This document shows positions 22,827 through 34,626 of a DNA stretch of 64,000 nt, piece by piece; within the stretch, counting starts at the first letter, position 1; every line of letters begins with the position of its first letter. Both the position numbers and the translations under genes were made by a program. The notes under the pieces were generated by a model. The model worked only from the letters and a program-made list of their open reading frames with translations, made no database searches and was not told where the DNA came from. The stretch is from Dacryopinax spathularia (lineage: Eukaryota; Basidiomycota; Dacrymycetes; Dacrymycetales; Dacrymycetaceae): assembly GCA_037974965.1 (NCBI GenBank), contig JBBPFI010000002.1, forward strand, positions 2,976,001 to 3,040,000, read 5' to 3'.

Positions 22827-23092
22827 TGTTAGATAAATCGAAAGGGAAGGTGGGAAAGGTGGGAGATGATCAGGTTGGTAGTAGTACTGTAGGAGTCGAG
22901 CGCAGTTCATCGTTCGTCGGAGGCGGGGTGCGCACAAACAGGGCCCGACGCCACTCATCGCTCTGGTCAATCGGCGACAGTGAGTCGCCGTTTATCCTCC
23001 TCCTCCCCGTCGACCACGTCGCTGCCTGCAGGGCACTCCGTACCTGAATACTCGCCGTATTATCAAAGGCGAGAAAAGGGACATATTGAACA
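22827..23092. promoter_or_regulatory. compact bidirectional promoter (V-ATPase proteolipid / Prp2 helicase)
   Basis: 266 bases separate the two outward-pointing start codons. Confidence 0.5.
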
Positions 23093-23484
23093 ATGTCGAC
23101 CCTCGAGCGGTACATATCCGACAACTCGCTCCGCGTACGTCCTCATCACCTCCACACCCCAGACCGTACTAACCCTACCTGCGCGAACCAGTTCTTCGGC
23201 CTAGCAGACAACAACACCACCCAATTCGTCCTCTCCGCCGCCTCGTCCTCCCGCTCCGCCTCAGATCTGTTCAACGTCCTGCAGAGCGCAGGGCTGCCCG
23301 ATACGCCCGAAGCGCACGCTTTTATCCAGGAGGTTTATTCGCGGGCGCCGAGGAAGAGTAAGAGCGGGGGCAAGAATGGGAGCGCGAGTGCTGGGGCTAG
23401 GGAGGCGGAGGAGAGGAAGAGAAGGGAGAGGGAGGAGAGGGAGGCGAGGAGTAAGAGGTTTGGGTTCATTATTGAGGAGGACGA

Positions 23485-23520
<36 letters not shown>

Positions 23521-26500
23521 CAGCGGGAGTGGGGGGGTGAGCGAGAAGAAGGAGAAGAAAAAGAGGGAGAAATCTGAGAGTGTCGAGAAGGAGAAGGAGA
23601 AGGTTAAGGGCGTGAAACGACATCTGAGGCAGAGGGATACGGCGCATGATTGGGAGGATGACGAGGAGCAGGAGGAGCAGGCACGCAAGCGGCGCCGGGC
23701 AGACTCGCCCTCCCGAAGCCCTGAAGCCCGCCGCGGCGGGCGCAGTCAGTCTCGGTCGCCAACGCCTATGGATGAAGATGAGTACGAGGACGAAGATGCC
23801 AAGCGAGAACGCGAACGACTCCAGGATCTGAAAGAGCGGGACGAGTTCGCCAAACGCGTTCGAGAGCGGGACAAGCAGAGCACGAAGAAAGTCGTCGAGG
23901 ACCGGTCTTCCGCTCGTGGAACTGCCGGAGAGATCGCCCGGCGTGCTTTGGCGGACGACCCCGCCGCGCGCGTAGCGGCCATGCCCTCCCTGCGCGAGCG
24001 CAGTCGGCAAGAGTACCTCACCAAGCGCGAGCTGCAGCAGATCGAGCTTCTGCGCAAGGAGATCGCGGATGAGGAAGCCCTCTTTGCCGGCATGAAGCTG
24101 ACGAAGCGCGAGCAGCGGGATTTGGACTATAAGAAGGAGGTGCTGCGGCTTGCGGAGGAGAGGATGCGGATTGACGATCGGTATGATGGGTACATGATGC
24201 CCGAGGACTATATTACCGAGCAAGGGAAGATCGACAAGCGGCGAAAGGAGGCGGTCCTGTATCAGCGGTACGAGGAGCGGAGGGACGACGACCATTTACA
24301 TTCTCGTGCGGGCGAGAGTGGCAGCGGGGCAGGGGACAAGTTCATGAGTGATGTGGATGTGTGGGAGCGGAGCCAGACGGAGAAGAGCGTGTTTAAGACG
24401 GGCGCGATGGATCGGCCGGAGATGGTGGACGACTACGACTATGTGTTTGACGAGAGTCAGACGATCAAGTTCGTCATGGAGAGCACGCTGGGAGGGGAGG
24501 GGATGGTGAGCAAGGAAGAAGCCGCGTTGAGGGCGCGCATTGAGGAGGCGGAAAAGAGAGGTTGGTCCTCTGCTCAGCTTGCTAGTACGAAAGAGGCTAA
24601 CTTTGGTGCCGCAGCGAAATCGATCGAGGAAACGCGCAAGTCGCTGCCTATATACGCCTACCGAGAGCAGCTCCTCGACGCCATCAAGCAACACCAAGTG
24701 CTCATCGTCGTCGCCGAGACCGGATCTGGCAAGACCACCCAGCTCCCTCAGTACCTCCACGAAGCCGGCTACACCGCCAACGGGCTGAAGGTCGGCTGTA
24801 CCCAACCCCGACGAGTGGCAGCCATGTCCGTCGCTGCGCGCGTAGCGGAGGAAATGGGCACCAAAGTCGGGTACGAGGTCGGGTATAGTATCCGGTTCGA
24901 GGATGCGACGAGCGACAAGACCGTGCTCAAGTACATGACGGACGGGATGCTCCTGCGGGAGTTCTTGACTGAACCCGACCTGGCAAGTTACAGTGCGCTG
25001 ATCATCGATGAGGCACATGAACGGACGCTTTCGACCGATATCCTGTTTGCGCTGGTGAAGGATATCGCCCGCTTCCGACCTGACCTGCGTGTTCTTATCT
25101 CCTCCGCTACGCTCGACGCACAAAAGTTCTCGGACTACTTCGACGGCGCACCGCAGTTCCACGTTCCTGGCCGTCGGTACCCCGTCGACATCCACTACAC
25201 TCCGCAGCCAGAAGCCAATTATCTCCACGCAAGCATAACGACCGTATTCCAGATCCACACCACGCAGCCTCTTCCGGGCGATATCCTCGTCTTCCTGACG
25301 GGCCAGGACGAAATCGAAGCTGCTATGGAGAACCTGCAGGAAACGGCTCGCGCGCTGGGGAACAAGATCCCCGAACTGATCGTATGTCCGATCTATGCCA
25401 ACCTGCCCAGCGAGATGCAGGCGAAGATCTTCGAGCCCACGCCGGAAGGGGCGCGCAAGGTCGTCCTGGCCACGAATATCGCCGAGACGAGTATAACGAT
25501 CGACGGGGTGGTATACGTTATCGACCCCGGCTTCGTGAAGCAAAATTCGTACAATCCGCGAACGGGCATGGCCTCACTTGTCGTCGTTCCCATCTCTCGC
25601 GCTTCTGCCAACCAACGTGCTGGCCGTGCTGGACGCGTAGGGCCGGGCAAGGCATTCCGGCTGTACACGAAATGGGCATACGCGAACGAGCTCGAGCAAA
25701 ATACGGTACCCGAAATCCAGCGGACAAACCTCGGCATGGTGGTTCTGATGCTCAAGAGTTTGGGAATCAACGATCTGATTGGCTTCGAATTCATGGATCC
25801 TCCGCCGGGCGAGACGCTCCTTCGTGCGGTTGAACTGCTCTACGCACTGGGCGCTCTCAATCATAACGGAGAGCTAACTAAGCTGGGACGACGAATGGCG
25901 GAATTCCCGGTTGATCCCATGTTGTCAAAGGCGATCATCGAGAGCGAAAAGTACCATTGTGTGGACGAAGTCCTTTCGATCATCTCGATGCTCCAGGAGT
26001 CTTCGTCGCTGTTCTACCGACCAAAGGATAAGAAGATGCATGCGGACAAGGCGCGCCAGAACTTTGTCCGGCAGGGCGGGGACCACTTCACTCTGCTCAA
26101 CGTCTGGGAACAATGGGCAGACACGAACTACAGCATGACCTGGTGCTACGAGAACTACGTGCAGTACAAGGTCCTGTCCCGTGTACGTGACATACGTGAC
26201 CAGCTGGCCGGCCTCTGCGAGCGCGTGGAAGTCGTCGTTGAGCCCAATCCGAACTCGAACGACATCACCCCCATTCAGAAAGCGATCACCTCGGGCTACT
26301 TCTACAATACGGCACACCTGCAGAAATCGGGCGACTCGTACAGGACGATCAAGATGAACCAGGTGGTGTATATCCACCCTAGTTCGAGCTTGTTCCAGCA
26401 GCAACCGCCACCGAAAGCAGTGTTGTACTACGAGCTCGTGCTCACTTCGAAGCAGTATATCCGGCAGGTGATGGAGATCAAGCCGCAGTGGCTGCTGGAG

Positions 26501-26608
26501 GTAGCGCCGCATGCGTTCAAGGAAGCAGATATTGAAAAGCTGGCCGGAGGAGACCAGAAGAAGATGCCGAAGACGGTCGGCGCACCGGCCGCCGGTCCTC
26601 AGCGATGA
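23093..26608 (+). CDS. PRP2: DEAH-box pre-mRNA splicing ATPase, Prp2/DHX16 type
   Basis: One long frame containing two likely in-frame introns: 23135-23191 (57 bases, GTACGT...CAG with a ctaac branch site) and 24561-24614 (54 bases, GTTGGT...GCAG with gctaac). Spliced, it gives 1134 residues. The N-terminal ~450 residues are charged and low-complexity, with an alanine tract from a GCT repeat at 23490-23517. The helicase core has AETGSGKTTQLPQYL (motif I), TQPRRVAAMSVAARVAEE (Ia), DEAHERTLSTD (II), SATLDAQKFS (III), TNIAETSITIDGV (V) and QRAGRAGRVGPG (VI), followed by the winged-helix, ratchet and OB regions. Prp2 uses ATP to activate the spliceosome before step one. N-terminal LERYISDNSLR-FFGLADNNTTQF fits the Prp2/DHX16 branch better than Prp16, Prp22 or Prp43. 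Confidence 0.93.
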
Positions 26609-26879
26609 GCGGGGTCAGTCGTTTATTTGTAGGTTATGAGGCAGGCACGATGTAGTTGTTGGGAAATTGCAAACTCTCTTATCTCTCTACAAGGACTGCT
26701 ATTGATTGCACGAACTTGGGGATGGCCATGGAGTTCATTAGAGAGTCGGTAACAGGACAAAACAGACATAAGCTCTGCTCGATGTGGGGTATCTACATGA
26801 ATTAGCAGCGGGCATCAATCCCGCATCCGGAACCTTTGCTAACGAGCCATCAACCGCGCCGTACCGCTCATGCCCGTGC

Positions 26880-28981
26880 TCATGGTATGGTCTCAGCCCA
26901 CGCCGCCAAATCGTACCCTTCTTCCCTCGCTCGTCTCATCCATGCATCGTTCAGCAGCTCCTTCGGGCTTGGCCGGTCTTCGGGCCGTTTCTCAAGACAT
27001 TTGGCGACGAAGTCGCGTGCTTCCACGCCGTATTTGCTTGCAGGCAGGGTGGGAGCGGGCTCGTTCACGATATGCTGCAGCAGCTCAAGGATCGACATTG
27101 TCATCCCGCCGCCTTGCAGAGACACGCCGCGCGACTTGCGTCGGTTCTTCTTGGCGGCGGATGCATTGGGTGCAGAAAGCTTCGGTGCGCCGCGGGAAGT
27201 TTGAGGGGTGGTGGTGGAGTCTGTATCCGTATGGGAATGGGACGTTGCGGTGCTGGCAGAGGAGATGGAGATCGTAGGGGGAGGGATATTGATAGGAGCT
27301 CTGCGAGGCGACAGGGTGCCTTCTCCAAATGACTCTTCGCTGTCCCGACTGTCCTGGCTGCTCGCAAAGCTGCGTGCGGTGTCGGTGCTGCTGGCCGATG
27401 AGAGGCCGTTGGCGATGTAGTGGGCAATATCGGCGTCGGGGTCTTCCTCCTCTTCCTCGATATCTTCTTCCCGCTCCGAGTCGTCGTCGCTGAATGGGAA
27501 TCGCCCGAGAGCGAGCTCGATCAGAGTGATGCCGAGCGACCACACGTCGGATTTGACGGCATATTGTGCGCCTTGAATGCGCTCAGGCTATACACAATCA
27601 GCTGAAGTGATGACCTGTGGAGAAGTGACATACACTCATATACGTGCTGGTCCCTACGAAAGTGTCGGCAATACTGTTGATCAGCTCCCCGCTCACTCCG
27701 AAATCGCACAGCTTGATCTCGCCAGCCGAAGTAAACAGGATATTGCTAGGCTTGATATCTGCAGGTACCAGTTAGAGACATGCACAACAACAGTGATAGA
27801 AGGATAGCATACCTCGATGAATGATCCGATGGGCATCGTACAGATAAGTCAACCCTTCCAGAACAGCTAATGCGATCTGTGCAACGACGTCGATATCGAT
27901 CGCCCCAATGCGCTTATATATCTTGTCGAAGCTCCTACATAGGAAAGGCTATCAGCAGGGTCCCCCGGTGACACTCAAGCAACGTACCCTTTGTCCGCAC
28001 ATTCCATACATATGCATATATGCGGGTCGGCAACGAACGCTCCGTAGAAAGAGATGATCCGGTTGGACCGACAGTCATGCATGATCTGTAGCTCCCGCAG
28101 GATCTGTTTTCGTACGGCGGGTTTGGCGTCGATCAGCACAAGCTATGCGCATATCAGTAAAGGACCACGCTTCAGAGCACGACTGAACGCACCTTCTTTG
28201 CCATCGTCTTCCCAGTGGGTAGATGTATGACCTTGGTCACAGTTCCTCCATTTCCCTGGCCCAGTTCGCAAACGGTCTTGAGGTCCTCAGCCCTCAGCTC
28301 AATCCTCTCGCCCTTCCCATCCGACACTTCGAGGTTCGCAAGCTGTTCCGATAGCTTATTCTGGAGGTTGCTTCTATGACTTCCCGTTTGAGGAGTTCCA
28401 CCTCCACCGTAGGACGACAGGCCAAAAGGCGATGAGCCACCGGCGGAGGAGTTTGTGCGGAGGGGCGACGAGCCACGCGCACCGTTCTCCGCGCTTCCTT
28501 TTGGAAGAGCCTTGCTCTTCGACACATCCAGCAGGGGTGGTGGTCGCCTCCTTCCTCCTCCTGGTGCGCCAGTCCCGGCTGGTCGGCTAGCCATCCCGCC
28601 CGCCGGAGGTTGGGGTACGGACAGAAGTGGAGGAGTGGGCGGCGGATGGCCGGGCGTGATCGTCCCTTCTCTGCTCACAGTCGCGCCTCCTAGCCCGCCG
28701 AGCATCGCGCTCAACCCAGTACCAGTTGCACTCCCAGGCATGCTGACGGATATACCGGGTGAGGGAGGGATTGGCGAGATGGGTAGGCCGAGCTGCTTGA
28801 AGTTGCGTTTCTTGCGGACGAGCGGGGAGGAAGGGGAGGGGCTTCCTGAAGGTGAGCCGGAAGTCACGCTCGTATTCAGTGTCGGGGAGAGGGTGGATGT
28901 CGTTAGTGTCGATGAAGAGGGCGTGGCCGGGGCCGCCGGCGAGGTGGAGGATGAAGAGGAAGAGGCGGAGTGCATCGTCAT
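26880..28981 (-). CDS. MAP kinase kinase, Ste7/MEK1 type
   Basis: Five exons, 28193-28981, 27988-28142, 27813-27934, 27634-27758 and 26880-27587, give 632 residues. A long Ser/Pro-rich N-terminal region (about 235 residues) precedes the kinase domain: [19 protein letters not shown] (glycine loop), MAKK with the ATP-binding Lys, [33 protein letters not shown] and TYMSPERIQG. The S-I-A-D-T activation loop matches Ste7/Fuz7/MEK1 kinases and carries the two sites phosphorylated by the upstream kinase. An acidic and Ser-rich insertion of about 110 residues lies between [19 protein letters not shown] and the last helices, as in other Ste7-type kinases. Likely role: the pheromone/filamentation MAPK cascade. 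Confidence 0.92.
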
Positions 28982-30764
28982 CTGCTTGCCTTACGAGGCT
29001 GGGGATAATGAGCCGAACAGCGACCTGTGGAGCAGCAGCGTCGGACGCGTCTGAGCGGGGGATGCGGGGGCGGGTGAACGTCTCAGAGATGGAGCACGTT
29101 CCTCGAGATACTGCCTGTTGAGAGAGGAAGGTTGACCCGCGGGATAGGACTGTAAGGCGACAATGAGAAGGATGCGGTGCCGGGTGAAACGGAGACGAGA
29201 AGGAAAGAGGCGCGCCGAACGGCGGTGTGCGGGGCTTTGTGTCGCACTTCGTCCGGCGTCGGCTACGTCGATACTATAGCGCCCGTTATGCCTCCACAGA
29301 GGTTCAGAGAACAGCCAAAGCAGTATGCAGTATCGAGAGACGGTCTGCAAGTGAGAGACCTCGCGTCGTCGTCGTCGTCCAGTCGGTAGTATGAATGTAT
29401 GCGCCTGGATTTTGTTTCCGCCAAAGGCGCGGCTTCGCCGGACAGGGGTAAGCTTGACCGCAATCTATCTTTCCCTCTTCCTCCCACTAGTCAGGCGAAA
29501 TGACTGCCAGTGAGGTCGATAAATTACCAGAAGCGTCGAGCAACAGAGAAAATAGAACGAATCGACCGAGAACTTTCAACTCGCTCTGGAACGCACTTCA
29601 CTTCGAAAAGAAGCATCGAAGGAACCGTCCCGAAGTCGGAAGTCGATTAGGAGAAGCCATGTCCGGCGCGTATGTTGCCGGCGGAGGCACGTGAAGGTCC
29701 AGTTCATCGCTGCTGGACAGCGACGGGAGGCATCTGCTCGTTCACCCAGGACAAGCTGCGCTGCTGTCCACATTCAGCGCTTATCTTGCCTCTCAGAGCT
29801 TTTCGCCTGCTACCTCGGCGCAGCACTAACCACATGGGCTGCTGGGCCTAGTCATGCTCACCCGCGATCGCCCACACCTACCCTGATGATCCACAACAAA
29901 AACGATTAGGCCGCTGATTCCCGCTGCTCATCAGACGAAGATCTCCAGTTGCTATGCCACAAACCGTTGATGCTTGATCATCAGGAGGCTGCGAAGCGTC
30001 AATCTTCGTCGTCCCCTACCTCCACCTCGACCGGAATACCTGCAGCGCCTCTGATCAGCGACTGGTGGCGTCCTGATAGATCTACGCATCACGTGATGAC
30101 AAAGCATTTTCTTTCCCTGCTTGTAAATGCTGCGTGCGGTGAAGCAGGACTGATCAACGTTTCAGTTCGCTCAACCGGTCGACTGGGGTTCATATTTAGC
30201 TCTCAGCCTACCGAAAGTAGGCAGAAAAGAGGTTTGGAGAGGTGCTGCGACCTCAGACAGGACAGCAAACCGTGACAGCCAGTACACATCTTCCTATGAG
30301 CGCTGATCAGCGCCTCCAACCCAGCCCTGTAGCGCTACGCGGCTTAGTACGCTTGGCCAAGCTTGGAAATACCTCTAGTCCTCGCGTGGGCAGAGGTGAT
30401 AGAGGCGACGCCGCTGCGGTGCTTCGAAGGCTCGGGCCGCGATGGACTGTGCAGAGGCGACGTGGACTGTCTGGTGTATAAGATGATATGCAGTAGATGT
30501 TTGCGATGCTCGACTGCTGCAAAAGAGTATATAAGCGCGCCCACAGGGAGAATATACGAGGCCGCACAACTTGTACATATCGCACACGCACATACGTTTA
30601 CCGCCCTTACTTTACACACCTATTAATCCTCCCTCGACCTTACAACCCAACACGCTCGCGTGGAGTCGCACAAAATCAACCTCACCTCACGCCCACATCT
30701 AATCCCCATCCAGCCCAACCCAAGCCAACCCAAGTATCACTCCCCACATTCCCTCTGCCACAAC
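28982..30764. other. intergenic, about 1.8 kb, no gene recognised
   Basis: The part next to 28981 is the promoter and leader of the kinase kinase. A cgtcgtcgtcgtc microsatellite lies at about 29364-29378. Frames such as 29500-29694 lack support. The last 240 bases hold the promoter of the small secreted protein. Confidence 0.45.
30528..30534 (+). promoter_or_regulatory. TATA box (TATATAA) of the small secreted protein gene
   Basis: Reads gagtatataagcg, 231 bases upstream of the start codon at 30765; the leader between is C/A-rich with ccttac and cacacg stretches. Confidence 0.5.
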
Positions 30765-30950
30765 ATGAAGCCCCAAACCATCCTCGCCACCTCCCTCCTC
30801 CTCGCCACCACAGCGCACGCCTCTCCCGTGCCCGTACCGAATCCCAAAGCCAACCCCGCTCCAAACCCAGCAATCTGCTACGCCGGGCAGCACTGTGATC
30901 CGATCCGTTCAGCGCCGGAGGAAAGTGGCCAGCCGAGAGCGAGGAAATGA
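30765..30950 (+). CDS. small secreted protein, 61 residues
   Basis: A short single-exon frame. The first ~19 residues (MKPQTILATSLLLATTAHA) are a convincing signal peptide, probably cut after AHA. The mature part is about 42 residues: a Pro/Asn-rich stretch (SPVPVPNPKANPAPNPA), then CYAGQHC with two cysteines, then an Arg/Lys end (GQPRARK). A TATA box at 30528 supports expression. It has no CaaX end, so it is not a lipid-modified mating pheromone. No family recognised; effector-like small secreted proteins of this size are common in wood-decay and plant-associated basidiomycetes. Confidence 0.6.
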   Translation: MKPQTILATSLLLATTAHASPVPVPNPKANPAPNPAICYAGQHCDPIRSAPEESGQPRARK

Positions 30951-32252
30951 GCGCCTTGAAGGCTTAAGCTGAGAGTATGGGAAGAGCTGGAAAGGTCGTG
31001 TTGGCGGTCGAGCAAGGGGAGGAGATGGCTGGTTTCGTATTTTGATTTAGTAGAAGACGCGTTAATGAGGTTGATGTATCCTGTATTCACCACTAATATT
31101 TGTATTCTTGTTTTGCGAAGATATTGCTGTACCATGGAGCGGAGTTGCACGGCCGAAAGACTCTTAACTGGGCTCGCGCGGGTGCGGGCAGCATGGTACG
31201 CCCTACGCAGACACAGTTGAACCTGCGATGTCTGAGCCTGCAGAACTACGTACTGCTAGCCATGAGCTCGCAGGTAGAGTGAATGCCAGCCGGCGTTGTC
31301 CTTGCGGACCGCAATGAGTCTTCCAGTAAGCATGTAGCAAGGTCGAGGAGACCGCGCTAGCATCCAGCTCCCAAGCTGATGCTCCGGGACTCAGTCGCCA
31401 GTTGGGGTAGCTTGATGTGCCAGCTTATTGTTATGGTAGCAGAGCTCAGGTGGATGAGGTTGAAAGAGAGGCATGTTGATTAGGTTCGGATCGGAGAAAT
31501 CGCTCTGTAGCTCTGTATCCTTCTGACAGGCAAGAACGAAGACCGCGACGGACATGGACGTCTCGCTTCTCTCGCTGATCCGACCAGACCACTTCTGCAC
31601 CGTCTTGCAAGAGGCAGAAGTAAGACCAGCCCAGCGCGAGAATGAAGAACATTGCTAGCTGCACAGAGAAGAACGAGGATAGTCGGCACAAAAAAGAGAG
31701 AGCAAGATGTGCAGGAGGAACAGCCCGTGGTTATGTAGTGTTTCAGATCCCTTTTTGATAGCGGGGCATGTTGACCTCGTGCTGCCTACCCCTACGGCGT
31801 CACAGAAGCACCCGCCCTGCGCCCCAACAGCATCCGCGTGATGTTCTATTTCAGGCCAACCTCCCGTCCGCTACTGAATCTGTCCGGGTTGTTTTGACAT
31901 AAAGATGACGTCGTTGTCCTCTTTTCCCATCCCAGACAATGCCGTCTCTTCCGCCCAATTCAGGTGTCGTCCCGTCAGAGCACAGACCGCAGTGTGGGCG
32001 GAGAATGGACCAGGTAAATTGGGCCGGTGGATTCGGGGCTTCTAGCTTCCCGCAGTCGCGACCGGCACGGGCGAAGCGTGTACTGAACGAGGCAAAAGGG
32101 ACCGCACGTAAGGACCCCAGCATCTGGGGCATATAAGATATCCCCCCCCCCAACCAAGGGGTTGCCAACGTGCCCTCCTGACCAGCTCGACAACCTCCTC
32201 CTGTCCTCCCTTCCCTCACCCCTAACCCCACAAAGGAAGACAATCAACGACA
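30951..32252. other. intergenic, about 1.3 kb
   Basis: No supported gene. A minus-strand frame at 31446-31691 has one hydrophobic stretch (LAMFFILALGWSYFCLL) but no splice or family support. The last 150 bases are the promoter and leader of the cysteine-rich gene, with atataag at 32131 and a ten-base C run just after it. Confidence 0.45.
32131..32137 (+). promoter_or_regulatory. TATA-like box of the cysteine-rich gene
   Basis: Reads gcatataagat, followed by a C tract, about 120 bases before the ATG at 32253. Confidence 0.45.
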
Positions 32253-32684
32253 ATGCCCGCTGAGCAGGTTATCCAGATGCAACCCAAGGCCGACGGCCAG
32301 CAGATGACCGGTACGTCCCCCTGTTGATACGGCATCAGTGACAACCTGGCTTATCAGTGCCTCTCGTTCGGTGTACAGTTGCGCCCGTTGAGCAGAAGGA
32401 ACAGCCCAAGCAGACCTGGGCTATGCGTCTCCGTGGTGGTGGAGCCGGTATGTCCCTCTCTGCGCCTGACCGCGACCGAAATATGCTGATCCTTGTCCTT
32501 GTGCGTGTGCAGCTCGCGACTGCTGCCTTGGCTTGTTCGAGTGCTTCCTGTGCTTCGAGTGCTGCAAGGGCATGTGCGAGTGCTTCGCCGACATCGTCTG
32601 TACGCCCCCCTCTTCCCTTTACATCCGTTGCAGGACAGGCTGACACGAATTGCAGGCTGCCCGTGCGAGGCCGCCGGCTGCTAA
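32253..32684 (+). CDS. small cysteine-rich CYSTM-like protein, 80 residues
   Basis: Four exons, 32253-32310, 32379-32447, 32513-32599 and 32656-32684, all phase 1, give 80 residues. The N-terminal half is Gln/Lys/Pro-rich (MPAEQVIQMQPKADGQQMT, then APVEQKEQPKQ), followed by RLRGGGAARD. The C-terminal ~38 residues hold 12 cysteines, opening CCLGLFECFLCFECCKGMC and ending CCPCEAAGC. This polar tail plus Cys-rich hydrophobic end is the plan of CYSTM proteins, which are tail-anchored at the plasma membrane and linked to stress tolerance. An acceptor at 32357 instead of 32378 would add seven residues in frame. The family link is by architecture only. Confidence 0.7.
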
Positions 32685-32956
32685 ATGCCACTTATCTCCC
32701 ACCTCGCCGTTGCTCCCGGTCATACGACCTCCAACGGACTCGCCTCCTTTTTCTTTTCTTTCTCGTCTTCCGACGTCTAATGTCTCCGCTGTATCTACTC
32801 ACGACGAACCGACTCTTGCTCGTGTCCCGTTGAATGAACGTTGTTTTGTCCCGTTATATCATCTACGACCTCAGCACGACCGAATGGGCACGACGCCGGC
32901 AAGTTGGCCGACGCAATCGCGTCTGCCATGGCTGCTGGTGATGCTACACAACAATG

Positions 32957-33802
32957 CTACAGCAACTCGTCCTTCCCCTCTATTACCTCATTCCCGTCCT
33001 CCGAGAACTTAACATTCTTCTCGCTCGTTAACGACGCCCCGATAAACTTCGTATGACCTGTCCGTACCCAGATCAGCCAACTGGCTCTCAACCGCTGGAC
33101 GGAGGAGATACGCACTGCCAAACGCCGCCAGTTTCCCTTGAGAATTAAAGAACTCCACTCTTGTACTAGCCAACGTCTTCCCTATGACCAAATCTCAACT
33201 TGGATCATATATGCAGATCAGAACGCAAAGACGCACCATACGACTCCACTCTCGCCACAGCCCGTACGATGTCCCCCTCCACCCCAGCAGGCCTAAGGAA
33301 GGACGTGTGGATGTCGACGCTCACTCCGGTTTGCCAGAGGCCGCGGGTGGTTAGTGCCATCGAGCCTAGTGTGTCGGTGAGGGAGAGGATGACGCCGCCG
33401 TGCATTGTCTGTCGCCCATATCAGTTCAGCCCAGCTCTGGTCAATGGTAGGGGGCAGGATGACGTACCATATTCCTGTTTACTGCGCAGCTGGTTTAGAA
33501 TAGACGGTAGAGGGGGAAGGGAGGGGGACGTACGGTGTTTCCGCTCTAGCTGGAGGGAGGCTACGACCTCATTCGGTTTGGCGGATTCAATAACCAACTA
33601 TCCCAAGTTCAGCCTACTGCTTCTCACGATTAAGAAGTGGACATGGATTTACGTTAGAGAAGACGTTGGCGTCATGACCTACCGACGCATTAGCTTCGGT
33701 TCGTTAGGGAGCACGGGAGAGGGCATACCGGCGTTATACAAGAATGACTTCCATACCTGCACTCCGCTCAGTCACAGCCTGAAATCCAAAGAAGCCTAGC
33801 AT
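32957..33802 (-). CDS. hotdog-fold acyl-CoA thioesterase, THEM2/PaaI-like
   Basis: Seven exons, 33757-33802, 33653-33678, 33534-33597, 33468-33481, 33237-33408, 33116-33181 and 32957-33057, give 162 residues. Assembled, the protein follows human ACOT13/THEM2 throughout: KHLNRNMTMHGGVILSLTD at the central helix with its catalytic region, TGVSVDIHTSFLRPAGVEGD, then YGKTLASTRVEFFNSQGKL and FGSHTKFIG. It should hydrolyse acyl-CoA thioesters, possibly in mitochondria or cytosol. Exons of 26 and 14 bases are needed to keep these blocks, so automatic prediction may miss them. The start ATG at 33802 fits the frame; another ATG at 33834 is out of frame. Substrate length preference is unknown. Confidence 0.85.
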
Positions 33803-34626
33803 ACTCTTTGCGTGAACCGCTTCACAGCAGCCATGATTGTGAGCAAGAAATCGTCGGCACGGAGAACGAGCACGGTTACGGGCCGACAGCATACACCGAT
33901 TCTTGCTTATGTAAGGTCGGCGCCTAAATTGTTCGACCGATACTTTCGGCGTCATGGTTTGGTCCGAGAGCTTTCTTCCTGCTAACGACACGAGTGGTTG
34001 ATTTTCTGCACTCAAGACCACCTCTACATCTGAACCGATAAACAACGAGCAAATCTTTTGACGCTGCGCTACCAGTATCCTCTGCGTCTCCTCTCCGAAC
34101 TTGCCAGCAGTCCCGCAGCGCTCACATTTGCGCTCTCGTACTCCGCGCACCTATTCGGCTCCCAGCTCAACCCACAACGAGTATCCCTCTTCTCGAGCCA
34201 AATCTCCCGGAGCACTTCTACCGCGGCCTTCCGTCCAGAGCTTGCTAGCCCTAAGGGTGACAATCAACAAACCATCGATCAGAAGTCAAAAAAATAGATC
34301 CGCGCATCGCCTCGCACAGAATGCAGAATTCGGCAGACGTGCGTAGCCAGCAAGACCCAAAATGCGCATAAACATCGTGTTCATCAGCTACTGTCAACAA
34401 ACCGAAAGTCGTCTTCTGAGGCGACGCTGCAAGTACATACCTGGGCTGCGCAAGGGGATTGGAGGGAAAGATTGCTGTGCGGCTACACCAGAGGATCGAC
34501 CCCTAACTATTGACCTCCTCTCCTTTCTGTTCTCCTAACTGGCTTTGCGTACTCCTGAACACCCTCGCTTTAAGGTTGAATCTTCACCGTGCATCTCTGC
34601 ATACTACGGCTTAACACTGGACAACG
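33803..34626. promoter_or_regulatory. divergent intergenic region (thioesterase / P450)
   Basis: About 820 bases between two outward-pointing genes. A 138-residue minus-strand frame (33734-34150) overlaps the first thioesterase exon in frame but upstream of it has no protein-like character. Nothing else is seen. Confidence 0.4.

Noticed and set aside
23490-23520. GCT trinucleotide repeat as a mobile or regulatory repeat
   Set aside because: It simply encodes an alanine tract in the disordered N-terminus of the helicase.
24296-25543. 415-codon minus-strand frame opposite the Prp2-type helicase
   Set aside because: It is a shadow of a GC-rich helicase gene whose motifs on the plus strand are unmistakable; the minus frame has no domain or start context.
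30307-30626. Cluster of overlapping 70-95 codon frames on both strands
   Set aside because: Mutually overlapping frames in a promoter region; no protein-like features.
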